This document shows, piece by piece, positions 6,886-15,912 of a stretch of 32,602 nucleotides of DNA. The stretch is from Sphingopyxis sp. GTDB lineage: Bacteria > Pseudomonadota > Alphaproteobacteria > Sphingomonadales > Sphingomonadaceae. Position numbers and translations under genes: made by a program. Under the pieces are notes generated by a model. It did no database searches, was not told the DNA's origin, and was given only the letters and a program-made list of their open reading frames with translations. Numbering within the stretch: position 1 is the stretch's first letter; each line of letters starts with the position of its first letter. Where the stretch lies: positions 583 through 33,184 of the forward strand of contig NVXM01000015.1 in the NCBI GenBank assembly GCA_002733865.1, read 5' to 3'.

Positions 6886-7647
6886 TTAGCGAAAAGAATC
6901 CAGCAAGTCGTCAAATTCATTCGCCTGGGTATACTGCCGCATGATCATTTCTTGGTATTGGAGCAGAACAGGGTTCTCAGTCTTCATGTTTTTTGCAGCC
7001 TGGTAAGCCATTTCCAGATTGCCTGACAAATAGTGCGTCATCATGCTGTCGCCCAACGACAGTGCCGCCGTCTGCGTTGCCAGCGCCTTCAGGACGTTGC
7101 CGTGGAGGTGGCCTAGCCCCATCTGTGGAAGCGTATCCGCAAACGGGTTGGGTAGAGGCTCTTCGCGCAGGTTTGCCACGGGCAGACGGTCAAGGAAAAT
7201 CACAAGCTCTGGCCGCAAAAGCCCAAGCCCAGCCAGAGACTGGCGTTCCAGGAAAAGGTCGCGAGCCCAGCCTATCAAGGCAGAGCTGTCTTGCTTTTCG
7301 TCAAGAAGTGTAGCCACCAGCTTTGGTTCACCAAACACGCCCTGGAGCAGAATCGCGTTCCATAGCAGAGTTACGTCCGCCGGGTTGATCAGGACACGGT
7401 TACGGCTGTCTGAGCCGGATCCCAGGGGTATCCAATCCAGGCGGATGATAATTTTTCTCGTGCGACTCGGGTATCGATACACTTCATCCTTCTTTTTGGT
7501 GGAAGGGCTAAGCGCATTTACCAGAGTCTTCAACGCGTCCAGCAATTTACCATGCTGGCTTAAGGGCTTTGCCAGCCCTACCTGCTTGCAGAGCAAATCT
7601 TCATAAACCTGGGAGAGCTCCAGCCAAGTTGAGCCGTCAGATTTCAC
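6886..7647 (-). CDS. Conserved-looking protein of unknown function
   Basis: 253 residues from GTG 7647, which has GGAGA seven to eight bases upstream and overlaps the preceding gene by 11 bases; an ATG at 7683 would add 12 residues and lacks a comparable site. The protein is soluble and mostly helical, with no signal peptide, membrane segment or catalytic motif that I recognise. A helical, TPR-like feel is present near the C terminus (residues about 190-235, GNLEMAYQAAKNM). It lies between the signal-peptide protein and the radical SAM gene, 63 bases before the latter, and is probably co-transcribed with both. Confidence 0.7.
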   Translation of the reverse strand: MKSDGSTWLELSQVYEDLLCKQVGLAKPLSQHGKLLDALKTLVNALSPSTKKKDEVYRYPSRTRKIIIRLDWIPLGSGSDSRNRVLINPADVTLLWNAILLQGVFGEPKLVATLLDEKQDSSALIGWARDLFLERQSLAGLGLLRPELVIFLDRLPVANLREEPLPNPFADTLPQMGLGHLHGNVLKALATQTAALSLGDSMMTHYLSGNLEMAYQAAKNMKTENPVLLQYQEMIMRQYTQANEFDDLLDSFR

Positions 7648-7978
7648 AAGAGGTCTCCAGTAACTCCTCAACAGATGCGCCATTTATTGCATAGTCCGAC
7701 ATCTCGGAAATGCGTTGTGCCTGCTCGTACCAGTCGTTCGTAAAGCACTCGCGTTCACGCTGATATTCGCTGATGGCGCCGATGCAGTATCCGGCTCTCA
7801 GGGCCTCGGTTGGACTGGTAGTCAGGCCTGCGAGCAGTCGCTGTTTGTCGCGGTTGGCATAGATTACCAGAACCTCGCGGCAGCCCTGAACAAAATGCTC
7901 GTGATCATCAATGGCACTGGCGATAGAAGGAACAGACAGGCTTGCCAAGCAGGCGGCAAGGAGAACATATTTTTTCAT
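7637..7978 (-). CDS. Small secreted protein with signal peptide, Rap1a/Tai-like
   Basis: 113 residues with a clear signal peptide (MKKYVLLAACLASLSVPSIASA, cleavage expected near residue 22). The mature part has four cysteines and the segment ALRAGYCIGAISEY, reminiscent of the small periplasmic Rap1a/Tai immunity-type family, where a Gly-Tyr-Cys-x-Gly turn is typical. The resemblance is suggestive only, and no type VI effector is nearby. The start has GGAG eight bases upstream and overlaps the stop of the preceding membrane-protein gene by four bases. A periplasmic location is well supported; function is open. Confidence 0.7.
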   Translation of the reverse strand: MKKYVLLAACLASLSVPSIASAIDDHEHFVQGCREVLVIYANRDKQRLLAGLTTSPTEALRAGYCIGAISEYQRERECFTNDWYEQAQRISEMSDYAINGASVEELLETSCEI

Positions 7979-8547
7979 AGGGTGGGCTCCGTTCTGAAAG
8001 CTCTATTTATATTGTCGGTACTTTCAGCTTGTTCCGTCTTGATCTTTGCAGTGGGTACCCTCGGTGTATATGGAGCAGCGAGATAAATAGTGATCAGCAG
8101 CAAACCGTAATTCAGAATCTCACTAAGTGGGTCCTCTAATGCCAGAAACTTAATGAACGCCTCCGTACCCCGCTCGGTCATTTCAGCGTCGTCGGTAACC
8201 GCCAATAACCCGGCTACGATTCCTATGAAGGCCAACTGCACCACCAAGAGCATACCTACACACAACATCAGTCGGCTGAAACCCCGCCAGATACCTGTTC
8301 CAAAATGCTTGCAGTAGTGCATATGGCGCCACAGCAGAAGGAACATCAGCGGAATAAAAATCCACTCCACCAGGGATAGATCAGCCAACCCTTCACCGTA
8401 TTCAAAAATGATCAACGGCAATCCAATCAGCACCATCAAGCCGGTCAGCCAGAGAAATATTGTCTTTAAGCCGTTCAGCAGGAGGCATAGACCCTTGCTA
8501 AGGCCATTGTCGATCTTTCCTACCAGGGACATTTCGGTGCTTTGCAT
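7975..8547 (-). CDS. Four-helix integral membrane protein of unknown function
   Basis: 190 residues with four hydrophobic segments, at about 22-48, 60-75, 90-116 and 144-157, and a polar C-terminal tail of about 30 residues. The start has a strong AAGGAG six bases upstream. It begins only 31 bases after the hsdS stop and overlaps the signal-peptide gene by four bases. It may therefore be transcribed from the hsd promoter, and it leads a chain of seven closely spaced genes. No transport or enzyme motif is recognised. Location in the inner membrane is inferred from hydrophobicity. Confidence 0.72.
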   Translation of the reverse strand: MQSTEMSLVGKIDNGLSKGLCLLLNGLKTIFLWLTGLMVLIGLPLIIFEYGEGLADLSLVEWIFIPLMFLLLWRHMHYCKHFGTGIWRGFSRLMLCVGMLLVVQLAFIGIVAGLLAVTDDAEMTERGTEAFIKFLALEDPLSEILNYGLLLITIYLAAPYTPRVPTAKIKTEQAESTDNINRAFRTEPTL

Positions 8548-8578
8548 CCTTGCTCCTTTTTTACTTACTGTTGATGGT

Positions 8579-10198
8579 TCAGTTTGTTGCTTGCTCGACC
8601 AGCGTGTTGGCCAATTGCTCGTTGATTTGGCGGGACCGGGTCAAGGAATCCTTCAGTTGGTCGCATAGGGCCATGAGTTGATCGACTTTCGCGACGATGT
8701 GTTGTTGTTCGCCAATCGGTGGTAAATCGATAGGGATGCTGCGTATCTTGCCGACACTCAGATTGAATAAACCGCTTGTAGTGATTGCAAGACGCTTCAT
8801 ATGTGCCATGCCCACTGGGGAATTCAAATACAAAGCCAAATATTCGACTTCCTGCGCTAGAGTTGGGCGGACACGCATTAAGTGATTTTGGAAGACGCAG
8901 TCGGCTACTTCGCCTTGCCAGATCGCGCAACGGCCTATTTCTTTCTCGCTACCATTGCCCTCTACAATTAAAAGATCGCCTTTATCTAATCGCCATTTTT
9001 CAAGCTCATCTAGTGTCAACTCATACCGTTCCAGCTGTGCAATATCTATTCTTCCGCGTTGAACATTCGCGACACGAAGATAAGGGAAGTGCTGGGAAAT
9101 TGGTTGGCGCAAGGGAGTTTTCTGAATGCCGCCTTGAACTGTGCAGAAATCCTTGATTGTTTTGGTGGACCAACCAATTGGTAAATGGTCCTGCCGAGTA
9201 CCTTCATTTCTTTGCGGCACCAGCTTGCCCATTACGGCCAATTGCAGCAGGGTTTGCTTGAGAGCGTCGATGCTGGATTCGGTGGTGAACAGGGTGTGGA
9301 AGTGTTCGGCCAGACGTTGCCAGTTGATAGCGAAGTCTGTGGCGTCGCTGGCCTGGGTTAGGCTGTCGAGCAGCGCTTGCACCAGTTGGGCGTGGGTGCT
9401 TTCGGCGTCGGACTGCTGGGCTTCCAGCTGGTCGCACAGGGCCATCAGTTCATCGACTTTGGCCAAGATACGGTGTTGTTCGGCTAGAGGCGGCAGCGGG
9501 CAAAGGGTTTCATTTGCTCTGGCGATAGTGAGTGTATGTACGGTTGTACCCATGCTCTCGGCGTGAATCGTGTTTACCCAGAGCGGCGAAATAAAGTATT
9601 TGAGAAGATAGCTTGAACTATCAGCTACATGATTTTTGAAAATCAGGACGCTGGCGTCTTTAAAGTAAAAACGATCAGTTTTCTGCACGCAGTATGGCAC
9701 GCCAATTGTTCCCACACCGGTAAGCATTATGTCGCCAGCCTTCGGTACTGATTCCCCCGTAGAAAGCTCTTGATATAGCTCTTCCGAAATAAATAGTTCA
9801 TTTGCAACGAAGCCATCTTTGGAAAGCCTCACTATTTCCCGAGCACGATAGAAAGGAACACCGCTAGTTTGCCAATCTTTCTGATGTACACGCGAACTAG
9901 AGCCGACTAAACCCAACTCTCCAAGACGCGTCCATTCCCAGCCGGAAGGTACGTGAAACGGCTTATCTTCTTCATTAATCCACGTTAGCGGTTTCTGTTT
10001 CCTGATCTTCCCCTCAGCAACCAACCGCGCCTTCTCCTCGGCAATCCGTTTAAGCAGCTCTATGGCCGGCTCATCATTCGGGTCTTGTGGCACTAACTTC
10101 CCACGCACCGCTAGCTCCAGAATTAGCTCACGCAGCTTTTTGATGCCATTAGGTGCGCCGGCCAGCAGCGGCAGGTTGGCAGTGAGCAGCGCCGTCAT
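8579..10198 (-). CDS. hsdS: Type I restriction-modification specificity subunit HsdS
   Basis: 539 residues with the classical two-half layout: a target recognition domain at about 85-240, a conserved helical spacer with EQHRILAKVDELMALCDQLE (239-258), a second recognition domain at about 340-500, and a final conserved region (EQQHIVAKVDQLMALCDQLK). The pair LRELILELAVRGKLVPQ (22-38) and LKQTLLQLAVMGKLVPQ (313-329) shows the internal duplication. Each recognition domain reads one half of a bipartite target, and the spacers set the gap. The start overlaps the hsdM stop by four bases. The two recognition domains are unlike each other, so an asymmetric target is expected. It looks intact. Confidence 0.93.
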   Translation of the reverse strand: MTALLTANLPLLAGAPNGIKKLRELILELAVRGKLVPQDPNDEPAIELLKRIAEEKARLVAEGKIRKQKPLTWINEEDKPFHVPSGWEWTRLGELGLVGSSSRVHQKDWQTSGVPFYRAREIVRLSKDGFVANELFISEELYQELSTGESVPKAGDIMLTGVGTIGVPYCVQKTDRFYFKDASVLIFKNHVADSSSYLLKYFISPLWVNTIHAESMGTTVHTLTIARANETLCPLPPLAEQHRILAKVDELMALCDQLEAQQSDAESTHAQLVQALLDSLTQASDATDFAINWQRLAEHFHTLFTTESSIDALKQTLLQLAVMGKLVPQRNEGTRQDHLPIGWSTKTIKDFCTVQGGIQKTPLRQPISQHFPYLRVANVQRGRIDIAQLERYELTLDELEKWRLDKGDLLIVEGNGSEKEIGRCAIWQGEVADCVFQNHLMRVRPTLAQEVEYLALYLNSPVGMAHMKRLAITTSGLFNLSVGKIRSIPIDLPPIGEQQHIVAKVDQLMALCDQLKDSLTRSRQINEQLANTLVEQATN

Positions 10199-11664
10199 AC
10201 CTGGCGCACCAGCGCTTCACCCAATACCGCCTTGAGCTGTTCACGCAGGTCGCTGATCTCGTCTTGCAGTTTGGCGTAATTACTCAGCAACTGCTCCGGG
10301 TCGTGACTGATCTGCTCACCGATATGCGGGTTTTTGCAGTCGAGGTTCCAGTTGCGTGCCTGCAACTCATCAACGCTGACCTTCCAGGCAAATTCATTCT
10401 CTTCCCGTGCGGCAAAGCCGTCCGCTTCGCTGCCCCACCAGGCTGCTTCAACGTCGAATTCTTCGACCCGCATGGGCCGGGTCTTGTTGTAGTTCTTCAC
10501 GCCCTTCGGATACTGGTGCTCGTAAAACCAGACGTCTTTGGTCGGGATGCCTTTGGTGAAGAACAGCAGGTTGGTCTTGATGCCGGTATAGGGATTGAAC
10601 ACGCCGTTGGGCAGCCGAACGATGGTGTGCAGGTTGCACTCGGTCAGCAGCTTTTCCTTGATGCGGCTCTTGATGCCTTCGCCAAACAGAAAGCCGTCCG
10701 GCAGCACCACGGCGGCGCGGCCGCCGTCCTTCAATAGCTGCATGATCAGCACCAGAAACAGGTCGGCGGTTTCGCGGGTGCGGAAGGTCGCAGGGAAGTT
10801 GGTTTCGATGCCGTCTTCTTCCATGCCGCCAAAGGGCGGGTTGGCGACGATGCAGTGCACACGCTCGCTGGGCGTCCAGCTGATCAGTGGGCGGGCCAGG
10901 GTATTGTCGTGGCGGATCTGGCTGGGCACTTCGATGCCGTGCAGGATCATATTGGTGGTGGCCAGCAGGTGCGGCAGCGGCTTTTTTTCCACGCCAAAGA
11001 TACTGGCCTGCAGGGTGCGTTCGTCGTCCGCGGTTTTCACATAGCGGCTGCGCTTTTGTTCGATGGTGCAGGTGAGAAAGCCACCCGTTCCGCAGGCCGG
11101 ATCCATGACCTTTTCATCCAGCTTGGGATCGACCATGCGCACCATGAATTCGGTAACCGGGCGCGGCGTATAGAACTCCCCCGCGTTGCCTGCAGTCTGC
11201 AGATCGCGCAGCAGTTGCTCATAGAGATTGCCGAATTCGTGGCGCTCCTGGGCCTTGTTGAAGTCGATACCGGTCTGGATCTTGTTCACTACCTGGCGTA
11301 TCAGCTGGCCGGACTTCATGTAGTTGTAGGCGTCTTCAAAGACGCCGCGCACCACATAGGCTGCCGGGGTGGTACTGTACTCATTGAGATTCTGCAGGGT
11401 AGGGAAGAGCTGCCTGTCCAGAAAGTCTTTCAACTCGTCACCCGTGATGCCCTCCGGGTCAGCAGCCCAGTTGCGCCAGCGGCAGCGTTCGGGAATCGGG
11501 GAGCGATAGTGTTCATCCATCAGCTCCCATTCCAGTTCGCGGTCATCAAAGATCTTGAGAAACAGTATCCAGACCAACTGGCCGATGCGCTGGGCGTCGC
11601 CATCGACGCCGACATCCTTGCGCATGATGTCCTGGATGGATTTGATGGTGGAGCTAATGGACAT
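10195..11664 (-). CDS. hsdM: Type I restriction-modification DNA methyltransferase subunit HsdM
   Basis: 489 residues. An N-terminal HsdM helical domain (about 1-135) precedes the N6-adenine methyltransferase core, with SAM-binding motif DPACGTGGF at 188-196 and catalytic motif NPPF at 275-278. Together with HsdS it forms the modification complex that methylates adenine in the host target; with HsdR it forms the restriction complex. GTGAG lies just upstream of the ATG. It follows hsdR after 57 bases and overlaps hsdS by four bases, so hsdR, hsdM and hsdS form one operon. Length and motifs match a complete subunit. Confidence 0.95.
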   Translation of the reverse strand: MSISSTIKSIQDIMRKDVGVDGDAQRIGQLVWILFLKIFDDRELEWELMDEHYRSPIPERCRWRNWAADPEGITGDELKDFLDRQLFPTLQNLNEYSTTPAAYVVRGVFEDAYNYMKSGQLIRQVVNKIQTGIDFNKAQERHEFGNLYEQLLRDLQTAGNAGEFYTPRPVTEFMVRMVDPKLDEKVMDPACGTGGFLTCTIEQKRSRYVKTADDERTLQASIFGVEKKPLPHLLATTNMILHGIEVPSQIRHDNTLARPLISWTPSERVHCIVANPPFGGMEEDGIETNFPATFRTRETADLFLVLIMQLLKDGGRAAVVLPDGFLFGEGIKSRIKEKLLTECNLHTIVRLPNGVFNPYTGIKTNLLFFTKGIPTKDVWFYEHQYPKGVKNYNKTRPMRVEEFDVEAAWWGSEADGFAAREENEFAWKVSVDELQARNWNLDCKNPHIGEQISHDPEQLLSNYAKLQDEISDLREQLKAVLGEALVRQV

Positions 11665-11721
11665 GGTTATCTCACTGAGGCGTTAAAAAATGGGGCGAAT
11701 AATAGCAGTTGATGCACGGCT

Positions 11722-14088
11722 TTAACCGGCGTATAGCTCGTCTTCCAGCTCGTGGATGGCTTTTGTGTAGCCGGCTTTACCACCGAATGCCTTCACCAGC
11801 TCGATCGGCGCGCCGATCTGGCTGAAAGGGTCCAGCTGGAGGATCTTGATGTCTTCGATATGCTCGATGCCAGTATCAGCGTACTTTTCCAGCAGGGCTT
11901 CCAGTACCTGGCGGGCGGCGCCGGAGTACCGGGCGAAGTAGTTGCGCTTTTTCACCTGCTCGGCGCGCTCCTTGCGGGTGAGGGCGGGCTGATCAAATGC
12001 GACGTGACAGATGAGGTCGAAGGGGTCCAGTGGTTGGCCGAGCTTCTTTTCCACTTCCTCGGCCAGGGCTTCCCACATCACGCCCTGGGCGGCCATTTCG
12101 TCGATGATGGCCTTCTTCTGATCGGCATCACTCCACCTACGGAGGAAATCATCCAGGGAGACAAACTGTTTCTGTACGCAGGCGCGGGTGTAGTCGTGCA
12201 GGGATTCGGTAATCAGCCTGCCGTCTGGTCCGTAATACTGCACCCGTTCGGCTATTACCGAAATCGGTACGTTATCGATCACGTATTTGATGCGCTTGGT
12301 ACCTTCCTCACCTTCAGGAAAGTCGACGTCACCGGGTTGTTCTCCTTCGCCCAGGCTAACCCCGTCTTCACCCTCCAGCAGGTCGTCCGGCGGGACAGGG
12401 GAATCTTTGGCGCCGGGGGTATAGATCACTACAGGTTCGCCATCAAAGGCGGGATCGGCAAACAGCTCTGTGGCCTTTTTGAAGTCCATGATGGTGAACC
12501 AGTACTTGCCATAATCTTCGTTGATTCGCGTGCCGCGGCCGATGATCTGTTTGAACTCGGTCATCGACTTGATGTGCTGATCAAGCACGATCAATTTGCA
12601 GGTTTGCGCGTCGACGCCTGTAGTCATGAGCTTGCTGGTGGTGGCGATGACCGGATAGCGCGCTTCGGGATTGATGAAGTTATCCAGCTCGGCCTTGCCT
12701 TCCAGGTCGTCGCCGGTGATGCGCATGACGTACTTGCGGTTCTCGGCCACGCGCTCCGGGTTGAGATTCACCAGGGCCTGGCGCATGCGCTCGGCGTGGT
12801 TGATGTCATCGCAGAAGACGATGGTTTTCTGAAACGGGTCGGTCGCCTTGATGAAGTCGGTGACCTTCTGGGCGACCAGTTGGGTGCGCGCCTCTATGAC
12901 CAGGGTGCGGTCCATGTCCTTGAGGTTGTAGATCCGGTCTTCGATCAGCTCGCCGTTCTTGTCGAGCATGCCCTTGGGTGGCCGCCAGCCTTGCAGGTCC
13001 TTGTCGAAATCGATGCGCACGACCTTGTAGGGTGCAAGAAAGCCGTCTTCGATGCCTTGTTTGAGCGTATAGCTGTACACCGGCTCACCGAAGTAGGTGG
13101 TGCTGGACACCTCTTTGGTTTCCTTGGGGGTGGCAGTCAGACCCACGTGGGTGGCGCTGGAAAAGTACTCAAGAATCTCGCGCCATGCTGAGTCTTCAGC
13201 GGCGCTGCCGCGATGGCACTCGTCAATCACGATCAGGTCAAAAAAGTCCCGGGAGAATTGCTTGTAGATGTTCATCTCCTCTTCAGTGCCGGTAACGGCC
13301 TGATAGAGGGATAGGTAAATCTCGTAGGAGGTATCGATCTGACGCTTGGCGATCTTGGTCATCGCCTGACCAAACGGCTTGAAGTCGTTGTTCTTGGTCT
13401 GGTCGACCAGGATATTGCGGTCGGCGAGGAACAGGATGCGTTTCTTCTGGCGTGATTTCCATAGCCGCCAGATGATCTGGAAGGCGGTGTAGGTCTTGCC
13501 CGTGCCGGTAGCCATGACCAGCAGAATACGATCCTGACCGCGCGCAATCGCCTCGATGGTGCGGTTGATGGCGTTGGTCTGGTAATAGCGCGGCATGCGG
13601 CCGGAGCCGTCATCGTAGTAGGGCGCTTCGACCTTTTCCTGAGCCTGTTGATCGAGGCATTTCCACTGGCAATAGCGCTGCCATAGCTCTTGCGGGCTCG
13701 GGAACTGATCGAGGGTCAGTTGGGTTTCTACCTGGCTGCCAGTACCTGTGCGGTCATGGAACAGAAAGCCGTCGCCGTTACTGGAAAACACGAAAGGCAC
13801 ATCCAGCGATTCGGCATAACCCAGGGCCTGTTGCATGCCAGAGCCCAAGGAGAGCTTGTTGGTCTTGGCTTCAATGACGGCTAACGGGAGATTTGGCTGG
13901 TGGTACAGGATAAAGTCGGCGCGGCGGGACTCGCCTCGGCTGTGCAGCTTGCCACGGACGATGATGCGGCCCTTGGTAAAGCTGACTTCTTCGCGCACCT
14001 GCCGGTGCATATCCCACCCGGCGCGTTGTACGGCGGGGGCAATGTATTTACTGCAGATGTCCCTTTCGGAAAGCGACTTCTTGTCCAT
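11722..14088 (-). CDS. hsdR: Type I restriction-modification endonuclease/translocase subunit HsdR
   Basis: 788 residues. The N-terminal nuclease has RADFILYH and [10 protein letters not shown] (D58, E73, K75), a PD-(D/E)xK active site. The SF2 motor follows, with Walker A ATGTGKT (193-199), DECH (289-292) and TAT (318-320), then an acidic linker (about 560-595) and a C-terminal helical region typical of EcoEI-type HsdR. The length fits that shorter group rather than the roughly 1100-residue EcoKI type. The start at 14088 has AAGGA seven bases upstream. HsdR translocates unmethylated DNA and cuts it away from the target. It is the first gene of the operon, so the promoter should lie in 14089-14279, but no convincing boxes are seen. 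Confidence 0.95.
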   Translation of the reverse strand: MDKKSLSERDICSKYIAPAVQRAGWDMHRQVREEVSFTKGRIIVRGKLHSRGESRRADFILYHQPNLPLAVIEAKTNKLSLGSGMQQALGYAESLDVPFVFSSNGDGFLFHDRTGTGSQVETQLTLDQFPSPQELWQRYCQWKCLDQQAQEKVEAPYYDDGSGRMPRYYQTNAINRTIEAIARGQDRILLVMATGTGKTYTAFQIIWRLWKSRQKKRILFLADRNILVDQTKNNDFKPFGQAMTKIAKRQIDTSYEIYLSLYQAVTGTEEEMNIYKQFSRDFFDLIVIDECHRGSAAEDSAWREILEYFSSATHVGLTATPKETKEVSSTTYFGEPVYSYTLKQGIEDGFLAPYKVVRIDFDKDLQGWRPPKGMLDKNGELIEDRIYNLKDMDRTLVIEARTQLVAQKVTDFIKATDPFQKTIVFCDDINHAERMRQALVNLNPERVAENRKYVMRITGDDLEGKAELDNFINPEARYPVIATTSKLMTTGVDAQTCKLIVLDQHIKSMTEFKQIIGRGTRINEDYGKYWFTIMDFKKATELFADPAFDGEPVVIYTPGAKDSPVPPDDLLEGEDGVSLGEGEQPGDVDFPEGEEGTKRIKYVIDNVPISVIAERVQYYGPDGRLITESLHDYTRACVQKQFVSLDDFLRRWSDADQKKAIIDEMAAQGVMWEALAEEVEKKLGQPLDPFDLICHVAFDQPALTRKERAEQVKKRNYFARYSGAARQVLEALLEKYADTGIEHIEDIKILQLDPFSQIGAPIELVKAFGGKAGYTKAIHELEDELYAG

Positions 14089-14279
14089 GATCCAGTCCTT
14101 GATGGCGCTATTAAGTGCGCCTGGTCCCGCAATGGGCGGAGGTCGGGGCTGACAACGATTAGGTCCAGAAGCGGCTACAGTCTTGAGCGCGCCGAATTAG
14201 GTCATCCCTGAACACAATGCAGCCTGCCATGATGCGAGCCGGTTCACAATATTAACCTGGCTTGGCAGCGATTATGCGG

Positions 14280-15620
14280 TCAAGGCAGCCTACTGATCTC
14301 GCGCCTGGTGTAAATATGCGCTATCACGGCGCTGCCTATCACCACTGCGACGATGGTGTAAAACATCGACACCATGGGATAGCCCCAGACCGCGATAAGG
14401 GCATAGTTGATGAGGGCAGGGATCACCAACTGCCTCGCAATACCGAGGTACATTGGGAACAGGGGTTTGCGTATTGCCTGCAGCACGGCGACGCTCTGAA
14501 ACAGAACGACATAGGCATAAAACGCCAAGGCATCGATTCTGAGATAGGTCACGCCGGTCTGTCGTATTGCCTCTGCATCCGTAAAAAAGCCCACCATCAG
14601 AGGCGATAAAAAGTACATCACGGGTACCGACACCAGTGCCATCGCCAGCCCGATCGACAGGCTTTTCTGGTAGGTCTCGGCGACTCTCGAATTATGTCCC
14701 GCGCCCATATTCTGGCCGGCAATAGCCATAACCGCACTGTTCAAACCCAGGGCAGGCAGCAGTAACAGCTGTTCCAGCCTCAAGCCTACCGTGTAACCCG
14801 CCACGTGTTCGCTGCCAAACTGCCCGATGAGCGCGACGGTAATGAAGCCGCCCAGAACGATGGTGAGCATGTTGAAGCTGGCGGGCAGTACCTGCTTGAG
14901 CAATGCTTGCCAGCGCGGCCAGTCGAAGGCAGGCCTCAGGCGGATATTCAGCCGCTTGGCAAGCACGTAAAGCAAGTAGAAAGCGGTGGCCAGTTTGATG
15001 GTAACGGTCGCCAACGCTATGCCTGTGACACCAAGCCCAAGGCCGAACGTAAAAAGGGGATTCAGCGCAAAGTTCGCGAAAAAGCCAATCGCCAGGGCGT
15101 TGCGATTGGACTGGGTGTCGCCCAGGGCCATCAAGGCACCGGCTGCAGCAAAAGAGAGCGTGAAGCCGATAGAGCCAGCCAAGGTTACCCACAGATACTC
15201 CATGGCCAACGGCTCGATGTGAGGCTCTGCACCGAGCAATACGACCAGGGGGCGGGCGGCAATAGCGCCGAGCAACAGGGATACGACACCGAATGCAATC
15301 GCCATTCCGATTACGTTGTCGACCCAGCCTTTGATCTGACTTGTGCCGTCATGCATGGCACCCCGCCCCACCTCCGGCGCAATCATGGCTGACGCACCCG
15401 TCTGTATGCCTATGCCAATGGAGAGCAACAGGAAAAACACGCTGCCTGCAATGGACAAGGCGGCCAGTGCATCATCACCCAGGTAACCCGCGAACCAGAT
15501 GTCAGTGAGGTTATAGAGGGTGTTGAACACCATCCCCATGGATGCCGGGATAGACAGTCTTATGATGTGGGCTGAGACGGAGCCACTGGTCAGAGACGTT
15601 GAAGCAGGGGAGCCTTTCAA
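14280..15620 (-). CDS. MATE-family multidrug/cation efflux transporter
   Basis: 446 residues with about twelve hydrophobic segments and the internal two-fold layout of MATE proteins. The N-terminal LSIPASMGMVFNTLYNLTDIW region is characteristic of the DinF/NorM superfamily. The predicted start is TTG at 15620, and no strong Shine-Dalgarno is visible, so the true start is uncertain by a few residues. It exports organic cations or drugs by exchange with Na+ or H+ in characterised relatives; the substrate here is unknown. It stands between hsdR (191 bases away) and the divergent 716-residue nuclease-like gene, and may be cargo rather than part of the defence machinery. Confidence 0.88.
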   Translation of the reverse strand: MKGSPASTSLTSGSVSAHIIRLSIPASMGMVFNTLYNLTDIWFAGYLGDDALAALSIAGSVFFLLLSIGIGIQTGASAMIAPEVGRGAMHDGTSQIKGWVDNVIGMAIAFGVVSLLLGAIAARPLVVLLGAEPHIEPLAMEYLWVTLAGSIGFTLSFAAAGALMALGDTQSNRNALAIGFFANFALNPLFTFGLGLGVTGIALATVTIKLATAFYLLYVLAKRLNIRLRPAFDWPRWQALLKQVLPASFNMLTIVLGGFITVALIGQFGSEHVAGYTVGLRLEQLLLLPALGLNSAVMAIAGQNMGAGHNSRVAETYQKSLSIGLAMALVSVPVMYFLSPLMVGFFTDAEAIRQTGVTYLRIDALAFYAYVVLFQSVAVLQAIRKPLFPMYLGIARQLVIPALINYALIAVWGYPMVSMFYTIVAVVIGSAVIAHIYTRREISRLP

Positions 15621-15912
15621 GGCTGATTCTGAGTCATGGGGTGGCCAGGGTTGGTATGGTCTGGGGGTGCTGAATGCTGGGGTTCTAGTGGTGGGATAGT
15701 AACCCAGAGCCGGCTGTTCTGCCGGGTGCCCATGTTAAATCGGATTTCGAGCCACTTGGGGTGGGCATCGGATTGGTTGGACTGCATTACCCCACCGATG
15801 CCCTCCGCAGGTAATCGCAGCTAATTGCAGGTATTCTGATGCCTATGGAGTCCCAGTCGGCTAATATTTTAGGCTCTGGCCAGGGATCGAAAGCTGGAGT
15901 GAGTGCTGCGGG
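15621..15912. other. Divergent intergenic region with inverted repeat
   Basis: 292 bases between the MATE gene and the 716-residue gene, which point away from each other. It holds an inverted repeat: GGGCATCGG at 15763-15771 and its exact complement at 15795-15803, extended by two more pairs beyond one mismatch. The loop is 23 bases and no T-run follows, so it is not a classical terminator. It could be an operator or a mobile-element remnant. No coding frame is supported. Confidence 0.45.

Noticed and set aside
10855..13191. Long plus-strand open frames of 285 and 479 residues opposite hsdM and hsdR
   Set aside because: They lie entirely antisense to genes with full catalytic motifs; high GC in third positions explains the open antisense frames.
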